NCBI GenBank assembly: GCA_017848155.1 | Contig: JAGAKC010000003.1 | Location: 1 to 9,469, forward strand | DNA: 9,469 nucleotides | DNA from: Oscillospiraceae bacterium | GTDB lineage: Bacteria; Bacillota; Clostridia; Oscillospirales; Ruminococcaceae | Direction of reading: 5' to 3' | In this document: positions 1-6,671 of the stretch, piece by piece | How the letters are laid out: every line of letters begins with the position of its first letter | How positions within the stretch are numbered: the stretch's first letter is position 1 | The notes under the pieces: model-generated | Told to the model about the DNA's origin: nothing | The model's database searches: none | What the model saw: only the letters and a program-made list of their open reading frames with translations | Program-made: the position numbers and the translations under genes

Positions 1-2
1 GC

Positions 3-1238
3 GGAAGGAAATACGACTTTATCGGCTTTGACGCATGCCTTATGGCTACCTACGATATGGCGTGTGTTTTGGAGCCGTTTGCGGACTATATGATCGCATC
101 GGAGGAGCTTGAGCCGTCATCGGGATGGGACTATAAAACGCTTGTTTCGTCCCTTGGCAAGGACAGCTTCTGCGTCGACGTGCTGAACGGCTATGCGGCA
201 AAGCACTCCAAAAAGGCGACCTACACGCTCTCCGCAGCTGATCTGTCAAAGCTATCCTCCGCAAAGGATGTGGTGCAGAAGATAACTCACCATATAAACT
301 TTGATCTGTCCAATGTGGGACCTGCGCTCTCCGGGAGCAAGGAATTCGGCAGCAAGGACTCGAACAGCGGCGGAACATCGCTTTACGATCTGGGACAGCT
401 CGCCGATAATCTGGGAATTGAGCACGGGTTTTCCGACTTCATTACTTCGGTAAACGGCTCTGCGCATGAGGAAGCCACAGGAATGACACTGTATTTTCCG
501 ACCGACTGTGAGGAGCTTGTGGACGAATATGCAAAGGTCAGTCAGGACGAGGACTACACCGAGTTCCTGTACGATTATTTCAGCTACATCCCCGATGAGC
601 CTGTCGTTTTTTCCGAGATAGGCATAAACGATGACGGACAGTATTTCATGACCCTGTCCGATGCGTCACTTCAATATGTGAGATCGGTGGGGTATGCACT
701 TTTTACAGTCGATCCTGAAGCGCAGAAGATATACTGTATCGGCACAGATAACGATGTAACTGCAAGCGGCAATACATTTACCGTTGAATTTGATGGCGGC
801 TGGGCGTTTCTCGGTGATATGCTGCTTCATACGAATGTGATCGAGGAAAAGGACAGCTATACTATATTTTCAGCGCCTGTAATGGTGAACGGGGAGCTTG
901 CTTATCTGGTGTTTGCGTATTTCGGTCAGGCAGGCAGTCTGTCGGTGGACGGTTACTACCTGATGGACGAGGACGCATCACGTATCCATGAGCTGAAAAA
1001 CGGAGATGAGATCGCTGTGGTGTATACCGATCCTGCATCAGATGAACCTCATACCTGTATCGAGGGGACTGCTGTGTGGGGAGAGGATGCATTGCTCTCT
1101 GTCCGAAAGCTTGCGGAGGGAAAGTATCAGTATATGCCCTATATTTTAGACATTTATGACGATCTTCATTATTCGGCTATGGCTTCCGTTTATTTCGACG
1201 GAAAATCAATTACGATGAACGATATCGTTGCAGAATGA
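3..1238 (+). CDS. Clostripain-family (C11) cysteine peptidase, 5'-truncated
   Basis: Partial gene: the frame is already open at base 3 and gives 411 residues up to the TGA at 1236-1238. The first visible residues include FIGFDACLMATYD, the segment of the C11/clostripain family that carries the catalytic Cys (codon 36-38). It is followed by YMIASEELEP and GWDY, also typical of the family. The catalytic His lies upstream of the nucleophile in C11 enzymes and is outside the window. A later stretch, TGMTLYFP, matches the end of the peptidase domain. The remaining 210 or so residues (about 590-1238) look like a beta-rich C-terminal extension with repeated acidic D/E-Y patterns and no motif I recognise. 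Family members are usually secreted and cleave after Arg or Lys; specificity and export cannot be judged without the N-terminus. Family assignment is firm. The ATG at 42 lies within the active-site motif and is not the real start. Confidence 0.93.
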   Translation, partial: GRKYDFIGFDACLMATYDMACVLEPFADYMIASEELEPSSGWDYKTLVSSLGKDSFCVDVLNGYAAKHSKKATYTLSAADLSKLSSAKDVVQKITHHINFDLSNVGPALSGSKEFGSKDSNSGGTSLYDLGQLADNLGIEHGFSDFITSVNGSAHEEATGMTLYFPTDCEELVDEYAKVSQDEDYTEFLYDYFSYIPDEPVVFSEIGINDDGQYFMTLSDASLQYVRSVGYALFTVDPEAQKIYCIGTDNDVTASGNTFTVEFDGGWAFLGDMLLHTNVIEEKDSYTIFSAPVMVNGELAYLVFAYFGQAGSLSVDGYYLMDEDASRIHELKNGDEIAVVYTDPASDEPHTCIEGTAVWGEDALLSVRKLAEGKYQYMPYILDIYDDLHYSAMASVYFDGKSITMNDIVAE

Positions 1239-1296
1239 TCTGAAAACGGGAAGATCATTCCCGTCAATGAATCGGCACGACGTGAAAAGCTCGTGC
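1233..1296 (+). other. Overlapping hairpins after the C11 peptidase gene
   Basis: Three perfect inverted repeats are visible. GAATGATCT (1233-1241) pairs with AGATCATTC (1252-1260) across a 10-nt loop and contains the stop codon. ACGGGAA (1246-1252) pairs with TTCCCGT (1258-1264) across a 5-nt loop. These two share bases, so only one can form at a time. A third, GCACGA (1275-1280) with TCGTGC (1291-1296), lies just before the next gene's ribosome binding site. None is followed by a T tract on the + strand, so none is a standard intrinsic terminator. They may be mRNA-processing, stability or attenuation structures; function is inference only. Confidence 0.5.
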
Positions 1297-1316
1297 AAAA
1301 TAAAAGGAGATTTATC

Positions 1317-1511
1317 ATGAAATCGCATAATAAGCCTCCGTCTGATAGCTATGAGCTGGATTTTTCCTGTGACAGCCGTCTGCAGCATGCGCTGCTTGAC
1401 AGCATCAGATGCAGGTATTTCGGTGCGCCGGATGACATCCGTGAGTGTCCGGATGCGGCGGGAACTACAGATGAACTCACGCTGTCTGAAACACGATCGG
1501 ATAACAAGTAA
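1317..1511 (+). CDS. Small hypothetical protein (64 residues)
   Basis: I chose ATG 1317 because AAAGGAGA (1303-1310) lies 6 nt upstream, a textbook ribosome binding site. An in-frame GTG at 1293 has no such site. The product starts MKSHNKPPSDSYELDF and is hydrophilic and acidic towards the C-terminus. It has Cys residues near positions 18, 31 and 44, no signal peptide, no membrane segment and no double-glycine leader, so it does not look like an exported bacteriocin or peptide pheromone. I do not recognise the family. It lies 54 nt upstream of the histidine kinase on the same strand, so it probably shares its transcript. It could be a small accessory protein or modulator of that system; that role is inferred from position alone. 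Confidence 0.65.
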   Translation: MKSHNKPPSDSYELDFSCDSRLQHALLDSIRCRYFGAPDDIRECPDAAGTTDELTLSETRSDNK

Positions 1512-1565
1512 TATGTCTTTGTGTTGAAAGGATAATATCAACGAAAAGGAACGCTCAGATACGAT

Positions 1566-2840
1566 ATGGGCAATTATAATGATATAAACATAGCGCTGGA
1601 TGTGTTCAGTGCGTTTATCACTATCATGATCGGCAGTTATCTGATAAGCCGAAGAAACAGGACCAAGGAGAACTATTGCTTTATCTGGATATGTGTCCTG
1701 AATCTGCTGTTTATCCTTGGCGATCTCAGTGACTGGTGCTGCAACGGAACGGAGCAGCCGTGGTACCCTGTGGTGCTGCATGTCGGACAGTTCGTATATT
1801 ACACGGTGTGCGCTCCGCTGGTGCTTACGCTGCTGATGTATGTTACAGAATATCTCAGCCGATATACGCAGGTGTCGAGGATGTATATGCGCATTGCTCA
1901 GGTGATAGCAGTCCTCCATCTGACAGGCTGTTTTTTAACACCCTTTACGGGTCTGTATTATACCATAACCGATGAAAACATCTATAAACGTGGTGAGCTT
2001 GTATTACTTGCGAGTGTGCTTCCTGTTGCTGTGTATACCCTGACAACATTGATGTGTATAAGATATCGTAAGGTGCTGAAGCCACGTATCGTCATAGCGC
2101 TGCTCAGCTATGTATGGATCCCTTTGCTTGGGCAGGGTATACAGTTCATGTTTCGTGGAGTCGCAACGCTCAATCCTGCTATAACGCTGTCTGTTCTGTT
2201 CATCTTTTTCAATATCCAGCTGGATCGTGATATACAGCATGAAAAGGACAAGCAGGAGCTTACAGAAGCAAACATCAGGGTCATGCTAAGCCAGATACAG
2301 CCGCATTTTCTCTATAATACTCTTGCAGCGATACGTGGAATGTGCGAGACCGACCCTGCAAGGGCAAAAGAGGCTATCAATGATCTGTCACTGTTTCTTA
2401 GGGCAAATATGGATTCTCTTACAAACGACCGACCTATCCCGTTTGAACAGGAGCTTCGCCATGTCAGGAGCTATCTCAATCTGGAGCAGTATCTTTCTGA
2501 CAGCGATCTCAATGTGGAGTATGATATCGGGACGACGTATTTCTGTGTTCCTGCGCTGTCGCTTCAGCCCTTGGTGGAAAATGCAGTACAGAAGGGCATA
2601 CGAAAGAAAGAGGGCGGAGGAACAGTTGTTATCCGAACAGAGGAAACAGAGCAGCATTACAGGATAGTTGTTTCTGATGACGGAACAGGCTTTGATACAG
2701 GTATCCTCACGGAGAGCGGACATATCGGAATAAAAAATGTCAGAAAGCGGCTTGAAGTCCTTTGCGGAGGTACTCTTGATATCAGAAGCGTACAGGGAAA
2801 GGGAACGACCGTCTGTATATCGATACCAAAAGGGAGTTGA
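1566..2840 (+). CDS. 7-TM LytS/YpdA-type sensor histidine kinase
   Basis: A membrane sensor kinase of 424 residues. The first 218 residues hold about seven hydrophobic segments (near 8-28, 37-56, 68-96, 106-133, 143-166, 173-196 and 202-218). A short helical linker (220-240) leads to a His_kinase domain of the LytS type, with phospho-acceptor His247 in QIQPHFLYNTL. The C-terminal HATPase_c domain shows the N box LVENAVQKG (Asn339), the G1 motif DDGTGFD (371-377), the G2 motif GHIGIKN (385-391) and GKGTTV (411-416). Relatives usually have VKHG in the N box; here it is VQKG. ATG 1566 is the first usable start after an in-frame TAA at 1533. The nearest AAAAGGA (1544-1550) is 15 nt away, so initiation may be modest. 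It presumably autophosphorylates and passes phosphate to the regulator encoded 6 nt downstream. The ligand is unknown. Confidence 0.93.
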   Translation: MGNYNDINIALDVFSAFITIMIGSYLISRRNRTKENYCFIWICVLNLLFILGDLSDWCCNGTEQPWYPVVLHVGQFVYYTVCAPLVLTLLMYVTEYLSRYTQVSRMYMRIAQVIAVLHLTGCFLTPFTGLYYTITDENIYKRGELVLLASVLPVAVYTLTTLMCIRYRKVLKPRIVIALLSYVWIPLLGQGIQFMFRGVATLNPAITLSVLFIFFNIQLDRDIQHEKDKQELTEANIRVMLSQIQPHFLYNTLAAIRGMCETDPARAKEAINDLSLFLRANMDSLTNDRPIPFEQELRHVRSYLNLEQYLSDSDLNVEYDIGTTYFCVPALSLQPLVENAVQKGIRKKEGGGTVVIRTEETEQHYRIVVSDDGTGFDTGILTESGHIGIKNVRKRLEVLCGGTLDIRSVQGKGTTVCISIPKGS

Positions 2841-2846
2841 GGAAGA

Positions 2847-3644
2847 GTGAGATTTCTCGTAGTTGACGATGTGCGTGTGATACTGAATGAGGAAGCGGCG
2901 CTGATAAAGGATATAATGCCTGATTGCGAGGTGTTCACCTGCACTAAGGCAAGGGAAGCGCTGCGGATAGCCGAAAAGGAAGCACCTGATGTTGCGTTTC
3001 TTGATATAGAGCTTGGTACGTCAAACGGTATAATGCTCGCAAAGCAGCTTAAGGACATGCATCCGCAGATACATATCATTTTCGTTACCAGCTTTGCACA
3101 GTATGCGGTGGATGCGTTTTCCATACATGCAACAGGATATCTTCTGAAGCCCGTGCAAAAGGAACAGCTGAAGCGTGAGCTGACCTTTGTCTACGGCGAG
3201 GACAGGATGGAAAGAAAGCGTGTCAGAGTGCAGACCTTCGGCAATTTCGAGGTGTGGGTGGACGGCGAGATACTGAACTTCGGACGACAGAAGTCAAAGG
3301 AGCTTTTCGCATATCTCGTTGACCGAAAGGGCGCAGCAGTCACAACACGCGAGGCATATTCCGTTTTGTTTGAGGACAGCGCCTACGACCACACGAAAAA
3401 GAGCTATTTCCAGACTATCGTGGCAGATATGAGAAGGTCATTAAAAAAAGCAGGGGTGGAGGCTTTAATACTTAAATCCTATAACAGTCTTGCGATAGAC
3501 ACAGGTAAGATCGACTGTGATTATTATTCCTTTCTTGCGGGTGACGCAAAAGTCATCAACAGCTACAACGGTGAATTTATGGCGAATTACAGCTGGGCGG
3601 AATTCGAATCGGCAGCTATCAACAGCAGGATAAAGCCGAACTGA
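2847..3644 (+). CDS. Response regulator: receiver plus SARP-like DNA-binding domain
   Basis: A 265-residue regulator starting at GTG 2847. The start is fixed because the first beta strand of the receiver (MRFLVVDD) begins immediately, and GGGAG (2832-2836) lies 10 nt upstream, overlapping the end of the kinase gene. Receiver residues are in place: Asp7/Asp8, phospho-acceptor Asp53 in FLDIELG, Thr81 in FVTSF and Lys101 in LLKPVQ. Residues 126-222 form a SARP/OmpR-like winged helix, recognisable from FGNFEVWVDGE, the Lys-rich KSKELFAYLVDRKG and the NSLAID hairpin. From residue 223 the sequence resembles the beginning of a bacterial transcriptional activation domain (CDYYSF, NGEF, YSW), but the protein ends after about 40 residues, so only a stub is present. 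It should act as a DNA-binding partner of the kinase just upstream. Targets are unknown; the neighbouring peptidase gene is a natural candidate. Confidence 0.92.
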   Translation: MRFLVVDDVRVILNEEAALIKDIMPDCEVFTCTKAREALRIAEKEAPDVAFLDIELGTSNGIMLAKQLKDMHPQIHIIFVTSFAQYAVDAFSIHATGYLLKPVQKEQLKRELTFVYGEDRMERKRVRVQTFGNFEVWVDGEILNFGRQKSKELFAYLVDRKGAAVTTREAYSVLFEDSAYDHTKKSYFQTIVADMRRSLKKAGVEALILKSYNSLAIDTGKIDCDYYSFLAGDAKVINSYNGEFMANYSWAEFESAAINSRIKPN

Positions 3645-3673
3645 ACGATGCCTGAAGCTTAAGCTGACAGATA

Positions 3674-3706
3674 ATACGGGCTACATCCGTATAAATGAAT
3701 TTTTTT
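3674..3706 (+). terminator. Weak terminator-like hairpin between regulator and S41 peptidase
   Basis: ATACGG (3674-3679) pairs perfectly with CCGTAT (3687-3692) across a 7-nt loop, and seven T residues follow at 3700-3706. The stem is only 6 bp and is separated from the T tract by 7 nt, so termination would be partial at best. It may reduce read-through from the two-component genes into the peptidase gene. A perfect 10-bp palindrome, AGCTTAAGCT (3656-3665), lies just upstream. Confidence 0.35.
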
Positions 3707-3726
3707 CAGGTAAGGGAGAGATGTAA

Positions 3727-5604
3727 ATGAGATATACAAAACGAATTGCGCTTGTGCTGTCCTTTGTCATGCTGATGACAGGCTGCAGCACACCTTCAGA
3801 GCCTGCGGGAGGCTCGTCGGACGCATCCCCATCAGAGGTGAGCACATCTACATCATCGTCAACGACAGCTGCCCCGGAGGAGTCCGCTCCCGTCGGCTCG
3901 CTGCAGGATCGTCTGACAGCTGAATACGACCAGCAGCAGGCAGAGCTTCTGAAGGAGTGGAAGGCAGAGCTTGAAGGTGCGTCAGTTACCCCGACTACCG
4001 CTACCGCATATTATATTATTCCCGAGGTGAATGAGGACATAGAGCTTGCATTTGTGGACATATATGAGGATGTTCCGTTCGTCGATCTTGAATATTTCGT
4101 TGAAAATGTAATGTTGTCGCTTTACGGATCAATGGACAGCGAATACACTCTGACAGCTGATAACAGCGAGGGAGTCATAACACTTACCCGTGACAACGGC
4201 AGTAGAGCGATATTTGACTTCGTGGAAAACTCTATCTATTTTGATGATCTTAATCTTTTCAATAAGCTTCCTTTCAGAAGCGCAGGAATCGACATCCTGT
4301 CGTCAGACGGCTTTGACAGCGAGGGTCAGCCTGCGTACTTCCAGAGGACGGGCAACGTGTTCGAGCGCACAGGCCGAGCTGTCATGATCGATATGGACAG
4401 GCGTTTTCTGCCGATGCTGTATCGTGACGGAAAGGGATATGTTCCGCTTCAGACGATGAATGATCTGTTCATGATCTCCAATGCGTACAGCCTGGTCTAT
4501 AATCAGAAGGATGTTTTCCTTACGATCGGTTCAGGCTTCGGTGCGCTGTCTGATCTCTATTATTCGGTGGAGCCTGGTATGAGAAGCGAGGATATGGCTG
4601 TCTTTAATTACAATGAGATGTGCCTTATGCTCGATCTTTTCTACGGCCTTGCCGAACAGCACGATATTACCAGCTTCAATGAGATGTTCCTTGAATCGGG
4701 TCTTTACGAGGAGCTTGTAAGCACTGATCCCATCGTATATTCACAGGCTTTGTATAAGATATCCTTAGGATACCTTGCAGACGGACATACATCTCCGAGG
4801 GCACTGTCCCATTATGTCGGCGCAGAAGCATCTGTAAGTACATTGACACAGGGCGGATATTCTCTTGACCTTATTGATGCGGCAATGACAAATAAGCCTC
4901 GTTATGCTGTTGCACGTATGGAGGCTTATCCGGAGGGCGTGCCGGGATACGAGGAGATAGGAAATACCGCTTACATTACCTTTGACGCATTCCTTGTCAA
5001 CCAGAGCGATTATTACAGCGAGCCTGCAACGGCAGATGCGACGGATACCATGGGTCTTGTAAGCTATGCACATTCACAGATAATGCGTGAGAACAGCCCC
5101 ATAGAAAATGTGGTCATCGATCTTTCCAACAACAGCGGCGGACAGGCTGATGCGGCGATCTATGTCATCGGCTGGTTCCTCGGAAACTGCAATATGAACT
5201 TCGTTGACACCATCAATGGCGGACAAAGCTCAGTTCAGTACAGGGTGGATGTAGACCTTGACCGTCAGTTCGATGATTCTGACACCGTTTCCTCAAAGAA
5301 TCTCTACTGCATGATCTCGCCAAACAGCTTCTCCTGCGGTAATCTTGTGCCTGCTGTGTTCAAGAACTCGGGCAGAGTTACACTTATCGGACAGCCATCG
5401 GGCGGCGGTGCCTGCACTGTAAATCAGGGCTCTACCGCTGACGGTACACTGTTCAGCTACTCCAGCAATATGAGGCTCAGCACTGTATTCAACGGCGCTT
5501 ACAGCGATATCGACGGCGGTGTGACGCCTGATATTCCGCTTATTAAGGTTGAAAGCTTCTACGACAGAGAAGCACTGACCGATTATATCAACAGCCTGCT
5601 TTGA
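3727..5604 (+). CDS. S41-family serine peptidase, lipoprotein
   Basis: A 625-residue exported protein. ATG 3727 follows AGGGAGAG (3713-3720) by 6 nt. The N-terminus has a charged start, a hydrophobic core and the lipobox LMTGC with Cys20, so it should be a lipid-anchored surface protein. Residues 21-55 are a Ser/Thr-rich linker, then a charged helix (57-82). Residues 95-280 are beta-rich; the stretch KGYVPLQTMNDLF resembles copper-amine-oxidase-like N-terminal repeats, but this is tentative. The C-terminal half is a peptidase S41 domain: DGHT with His354, the core VVIDLSNNSGG, the nucleophile segment NSFSCGNLVP (Ser536), and GGVTPDIPL near the end. The Lys that C-terminal-processing (CtpA/Prc) enzymes carry about 25 residues after the Ser is Gly here, so it fits the Ser/His (tricorn/IRBP-like) branch better. 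A PDZ domain is not evident. Substrate unknown. It lies downstream of the two-component pair and ends at a strong terminator. Confidence 0.88.
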   Translation: MRYTKRIALVLSFVMLMTGCSTPSEPAGGSSDASPSEVSTSTSSSTTAAPEESAPVGSLQDRLTAEYDQQQAELLKEWKAELEGASVTPTTATAYYIIPEVNEDIELAFVDIYEDVPFVDLEYFVENVMLSLYGSMDSEYTLTADNSEGVITLTRDNGSRAIFDFVENSIYFDDLNLFNKLPFRSAGIDILSSDGFDSEGQPAYFQRTGNVFERTGRAVMIDMDRRFLPMLYRDGKGYVPLQTMNDLFMISNAYSLVYNQKDVFLTIGSGFGALSDLYYSVEPGMRSEDMAVFNYNEMCLMLDLFYGLAEQHDITSFNEMFLESGLYEELVSTDPIVYSQALYKISLGYLADGHTSPRALSHYVGAEASVSTLTQGGYSLDLIDAAMTNKPRYAVARMEAYPEGVPGYEEIGNTAYITFDAFLVNQSDYYSEPATADATDTMGLVSYAHSQIMRENSPIENVVIDLSNNSGGQADAAIYVIGWFLGNCNMNFVDTINGGQSSVQYRVDVDLDRQFDDSDTVSSKNLYCMISPNSFSCGNLVPAVFKNSGRVTLIGQPSGGGACTVNQGSTADGTLFSYSSNMRLSTVFNGAYSDIDGGVTPDIPLIKVESFYDREALTDYINSLL

Positions 5605-5616
5605 TACTACAGGCTG
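5592..5616 (+). other. Hairpin spanning the S41 gene stop codon
   Basis: CAGCCTG (5592-5598) is perfectly complementary to CAGGCTG (5610-5616) with an 11-nt loop that contains the TGA stop at 5602-5604. The nearest T run is about 18 nt further on, so it is not itself an intrinsic terminator. The true terminator follows at 5654. Confidence 0.4.
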
Positions 5617-5653
5617 ATGGAACGTTCATAATGGTTTTTTCCTGAAATAACAG

Positions 5654-5690
5654 ATGGCACCTTTGATGTATGTCAGAGGTGCCATTTTTT
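5654..5690 (+). terminator. Strong intrinsic terminator after the S41 peptidase gene
   Basis: ATGGCACCT (5654-5662) pairs perfectly with AGGTGCCAT (5677-5685). The stem extends inwards by four more pairs (TTGA 5663-5666 with TCAG 5673-5676, one G-T wobble) to leave a 6-nt loop. Six T residues (5685-5690) follow directly. It ends the transcript that carries the peptidase gene and separates it from the sigma factor gene. Confidence 0.93.
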
Positions 5691-5730
5691 CAATAATTAT
5701 ACTGGAAATATAAGGAACTGATAGCCGTTG

Positions 5731-5770
5731 TTGTACTTTTGTTGCACTTGATTTAGTATAATCGTATAAA
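5731..5770 (+). promoter_or_regulatory. Promoter region of the ECF sigma factor gene
   Basis: Two overlapping solutions are visible. TTGCAC (5742-5747) and TATAAA (5765-5770) are separated by 17 bp. A consensus TATAAT (5757-5762) lies between them, but its best -35 candidate, TTGTAC (5731-5736), is 20 bp away. Both -35 boxes match consensus at only three positions. Downstream, in the probable 5' leader, GTAATT (5773-5778) and AATTAC (5792-5797) form an inverted repeat with a 13-nt spacer, which could be an operator or a small leader hairpin. Confidence 0.55.
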
Positions 5771-5819
5771 AAGTAATTGCGTCTGCTTACTAATTACGGA
5801 TGAAGAGGGAGGGACGGCT

Positions 5820-6341
5820 TTGGAATATGACCTTCTGAGCGAACAGGTATTCGAGGATATGTACCACGAGTATTTCCCGAAGATCTATAATTATATTTTT
5901 TATCGTATCCTGTCACGTGAGGACACAGAGGATATCGTCAGCGATATTTTTCTTAAGGTCGCAAAGAATGCCCGTTCCTTTGATCCGGACAGGGCGACCT
6001 TCGCAACATGGATATACAATATAGCCAAAAACACTCTTACTGACCATTACCGCCAGAAAAAGGTCATGTGCGTTTCATACGAGGATGCTGATGCGGCGTC
6101 GATAGCTGATGTGGAAGCCCAGCTGAAGCAGATAAACTCTGACAGAAGAAAGGTGATATTCAAGGAGCTTTCTCTGCTTAAGGAGAAGGAGAGACTGGTC
6201 ATTTACTATAAATACTTTGAAGGGTACAGCAACCGACAGATAGCTGATCTGCTTGACATGAACGAGAGTACAGTGGGAACAGTGCTTTCAAGGAGCCTTA
6301 AAAAGCTGCGCACGGATAATATGCTGGAGTTGAACAGCTGA
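5820..6341 (+). CDS. ECF-type RNA polymerase sigma factor (sigma-70 family)
   Basis: A 173-residue sigma factor, the normal length for the ECF group. The start is TTG at 5820: GAGGGAGGG (5805-5813) is 6 nt upstream, and the only nearby ATG (5800) is in another frame. Residues 13-80 are sigma region 2: YFPKIYNYIFYR, the DTEDIVSDIFLKV helix, and FATWIYNIAKN followed by DHYRQKK for -10 recognition. After a short acidic linker (86-105), region 4 spans about 115-165, with LLKEKERLVIYYKYFEG and the helix-turn-helix NRQIADLLDMNESTVGTVLS. No sigma region 3 is present. An anti-sigma gene often follows immediately in such loci, but here the stop is followed by a decayed nuclease fragment. It probably redirects RNA polymerase to a small regulon in response to an unknown cue. 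Confidence 0.94.
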   Translation: MEYDLLSEQVFEDMYHEYFPKIYNYIFYRILSREDTEDIVSDIFLKVAKNARSFDPDRATFATWIYNIAKNTLTDHYRQKKVMCVSYEDADAASIADVEAQLKQINSDRRKVIFKELSLLKEKERLVIYYKYFEGYSNRQIADLLDMNESTVGTVLSRSLKKLRTDNMLELNS

Positions 6342-6343
6342 CC

Positions 6344-6529
6344 TGTTTTCAGTTACAGTATGCTCTTGCGTATTATTCTGCAGGGAATGATCATGAGCTG
6401 TTCAGAGAGCTTCACGGCGGCAAGGGTTAAGCTTATCTGACGTTTATTCCGCGCAGGGGAGTGGATTCACCTGCGATGGTAATAGAGCTGAAATATAACA
6501 AGACCGCAGAGTCTGCACTTCAGCAGATA
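6344..6529 (+). pseudogene. Remnant of a DUF1703-type PD-(D/E)XK nuclease domain
   Basis: Reading the frame that starts at 6344 gives about 62 residues. They match the C-terminal nuclease domain of the AAA-ATPase-like/DUF1703 (PDDEXK_9) family as I know it: ALAYYSAGND, then ELFRELHGGKG, then LTFIPRRG, then PAMVIELKYNK followed by SALQQI. The family normally has GKGYADxxFIP. Here the Tyr codon is a TAA stop (6428-6430) and the catalytic Asp position is Tyr (TAT 6434-6436). Each could come from a single base change. The ELK motif (6485-6493) is intact. Similarity stops after 6529, and there is no ATPase part upstream because the sigma gene ends at 6341. It is therefore a non-functional fragment cut at both ends. 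The GTG at 6461 would give a 61-residue ORF, but it has no convincing ribosome binding site and I do not regard it as a gene. Confidence 0.8.
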
Positions 6530-6588
6530 AATATTATTCATTGTTTCGACAAAAAACGTCAGTCGTTGAGCGGAACGCTGCTCCTCTC

Positions 6589-6624
6589 CCGTGAAAAATA
6601 TCTGTTAATTTTGCAGTTTCACGG
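6589..6624 (+). promoter_or_regulatory. Inverted repeat upstream of the LRR gene promoter
   Basis: CCGTGAAA (6589-6596) and TTTCACGG (6617-6624) are perfect inverted repeats with a 20-bp spacer. They lie about 18 bp upstream of the -35 box of the promoter for the large surface protein gene. Half-sites two helical turns or so apart suit a dimeric regulator, but a hairpin or chance occurrence remains possible. The rest of 6530-6642 shows no gene. Confidence 0.35.
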
Positions 6625-6642
6625 TATGATTTTGCATAATGC

Positions 6643-6671
6643 TTGAAAAGTGGTAAAAAAAGTGCTATAAT
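6643..6671 (+). promoter_or_regulatory. Sigma-A promoter of the LRR surface protein gene
   Basis: TTGAAA (6643-6648), a 17-bp spacer and a perfect TATAAT (6666-6671) are visible, with the extended -10 TG at 6663-6664. Transcription should start near 6678 and leave a leader of roughly 45 nt. The leader holds a small hairpin, TGCAT (6685-6689) with ATGCA (6695-6699), just ahead of the ribosome binding site AAAGGAGA (6707-6714). Confidence 0.85.

Noticed and set aside
1236..1319. The C11 peptidase frame stays open after its TGA into the small downstream ORF, which suggested stop-codon read-through and a fused product.
   Set aside because: Only about 26 codons separate the two, so lack of a second stop is not unlikely by chance, and the small ORF has its own strong ribosome binding site. 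No read-through element is recognisable.
1206..1919. A 237-codon minus-strand ORF.
   Set aside because: It spans the peptidase end, the small ORF and the kinase membrane segments on the opposite strand, and its Arg/His/Ile-rich translation resembles no protein family.
6332..6349. A possible terminator at the sigma gene end (AACAG/CTGTT with four T residues).
   Set aside because: The stem is 5 bp, AT-rich and shares its T residues with the stem; too weak to call.
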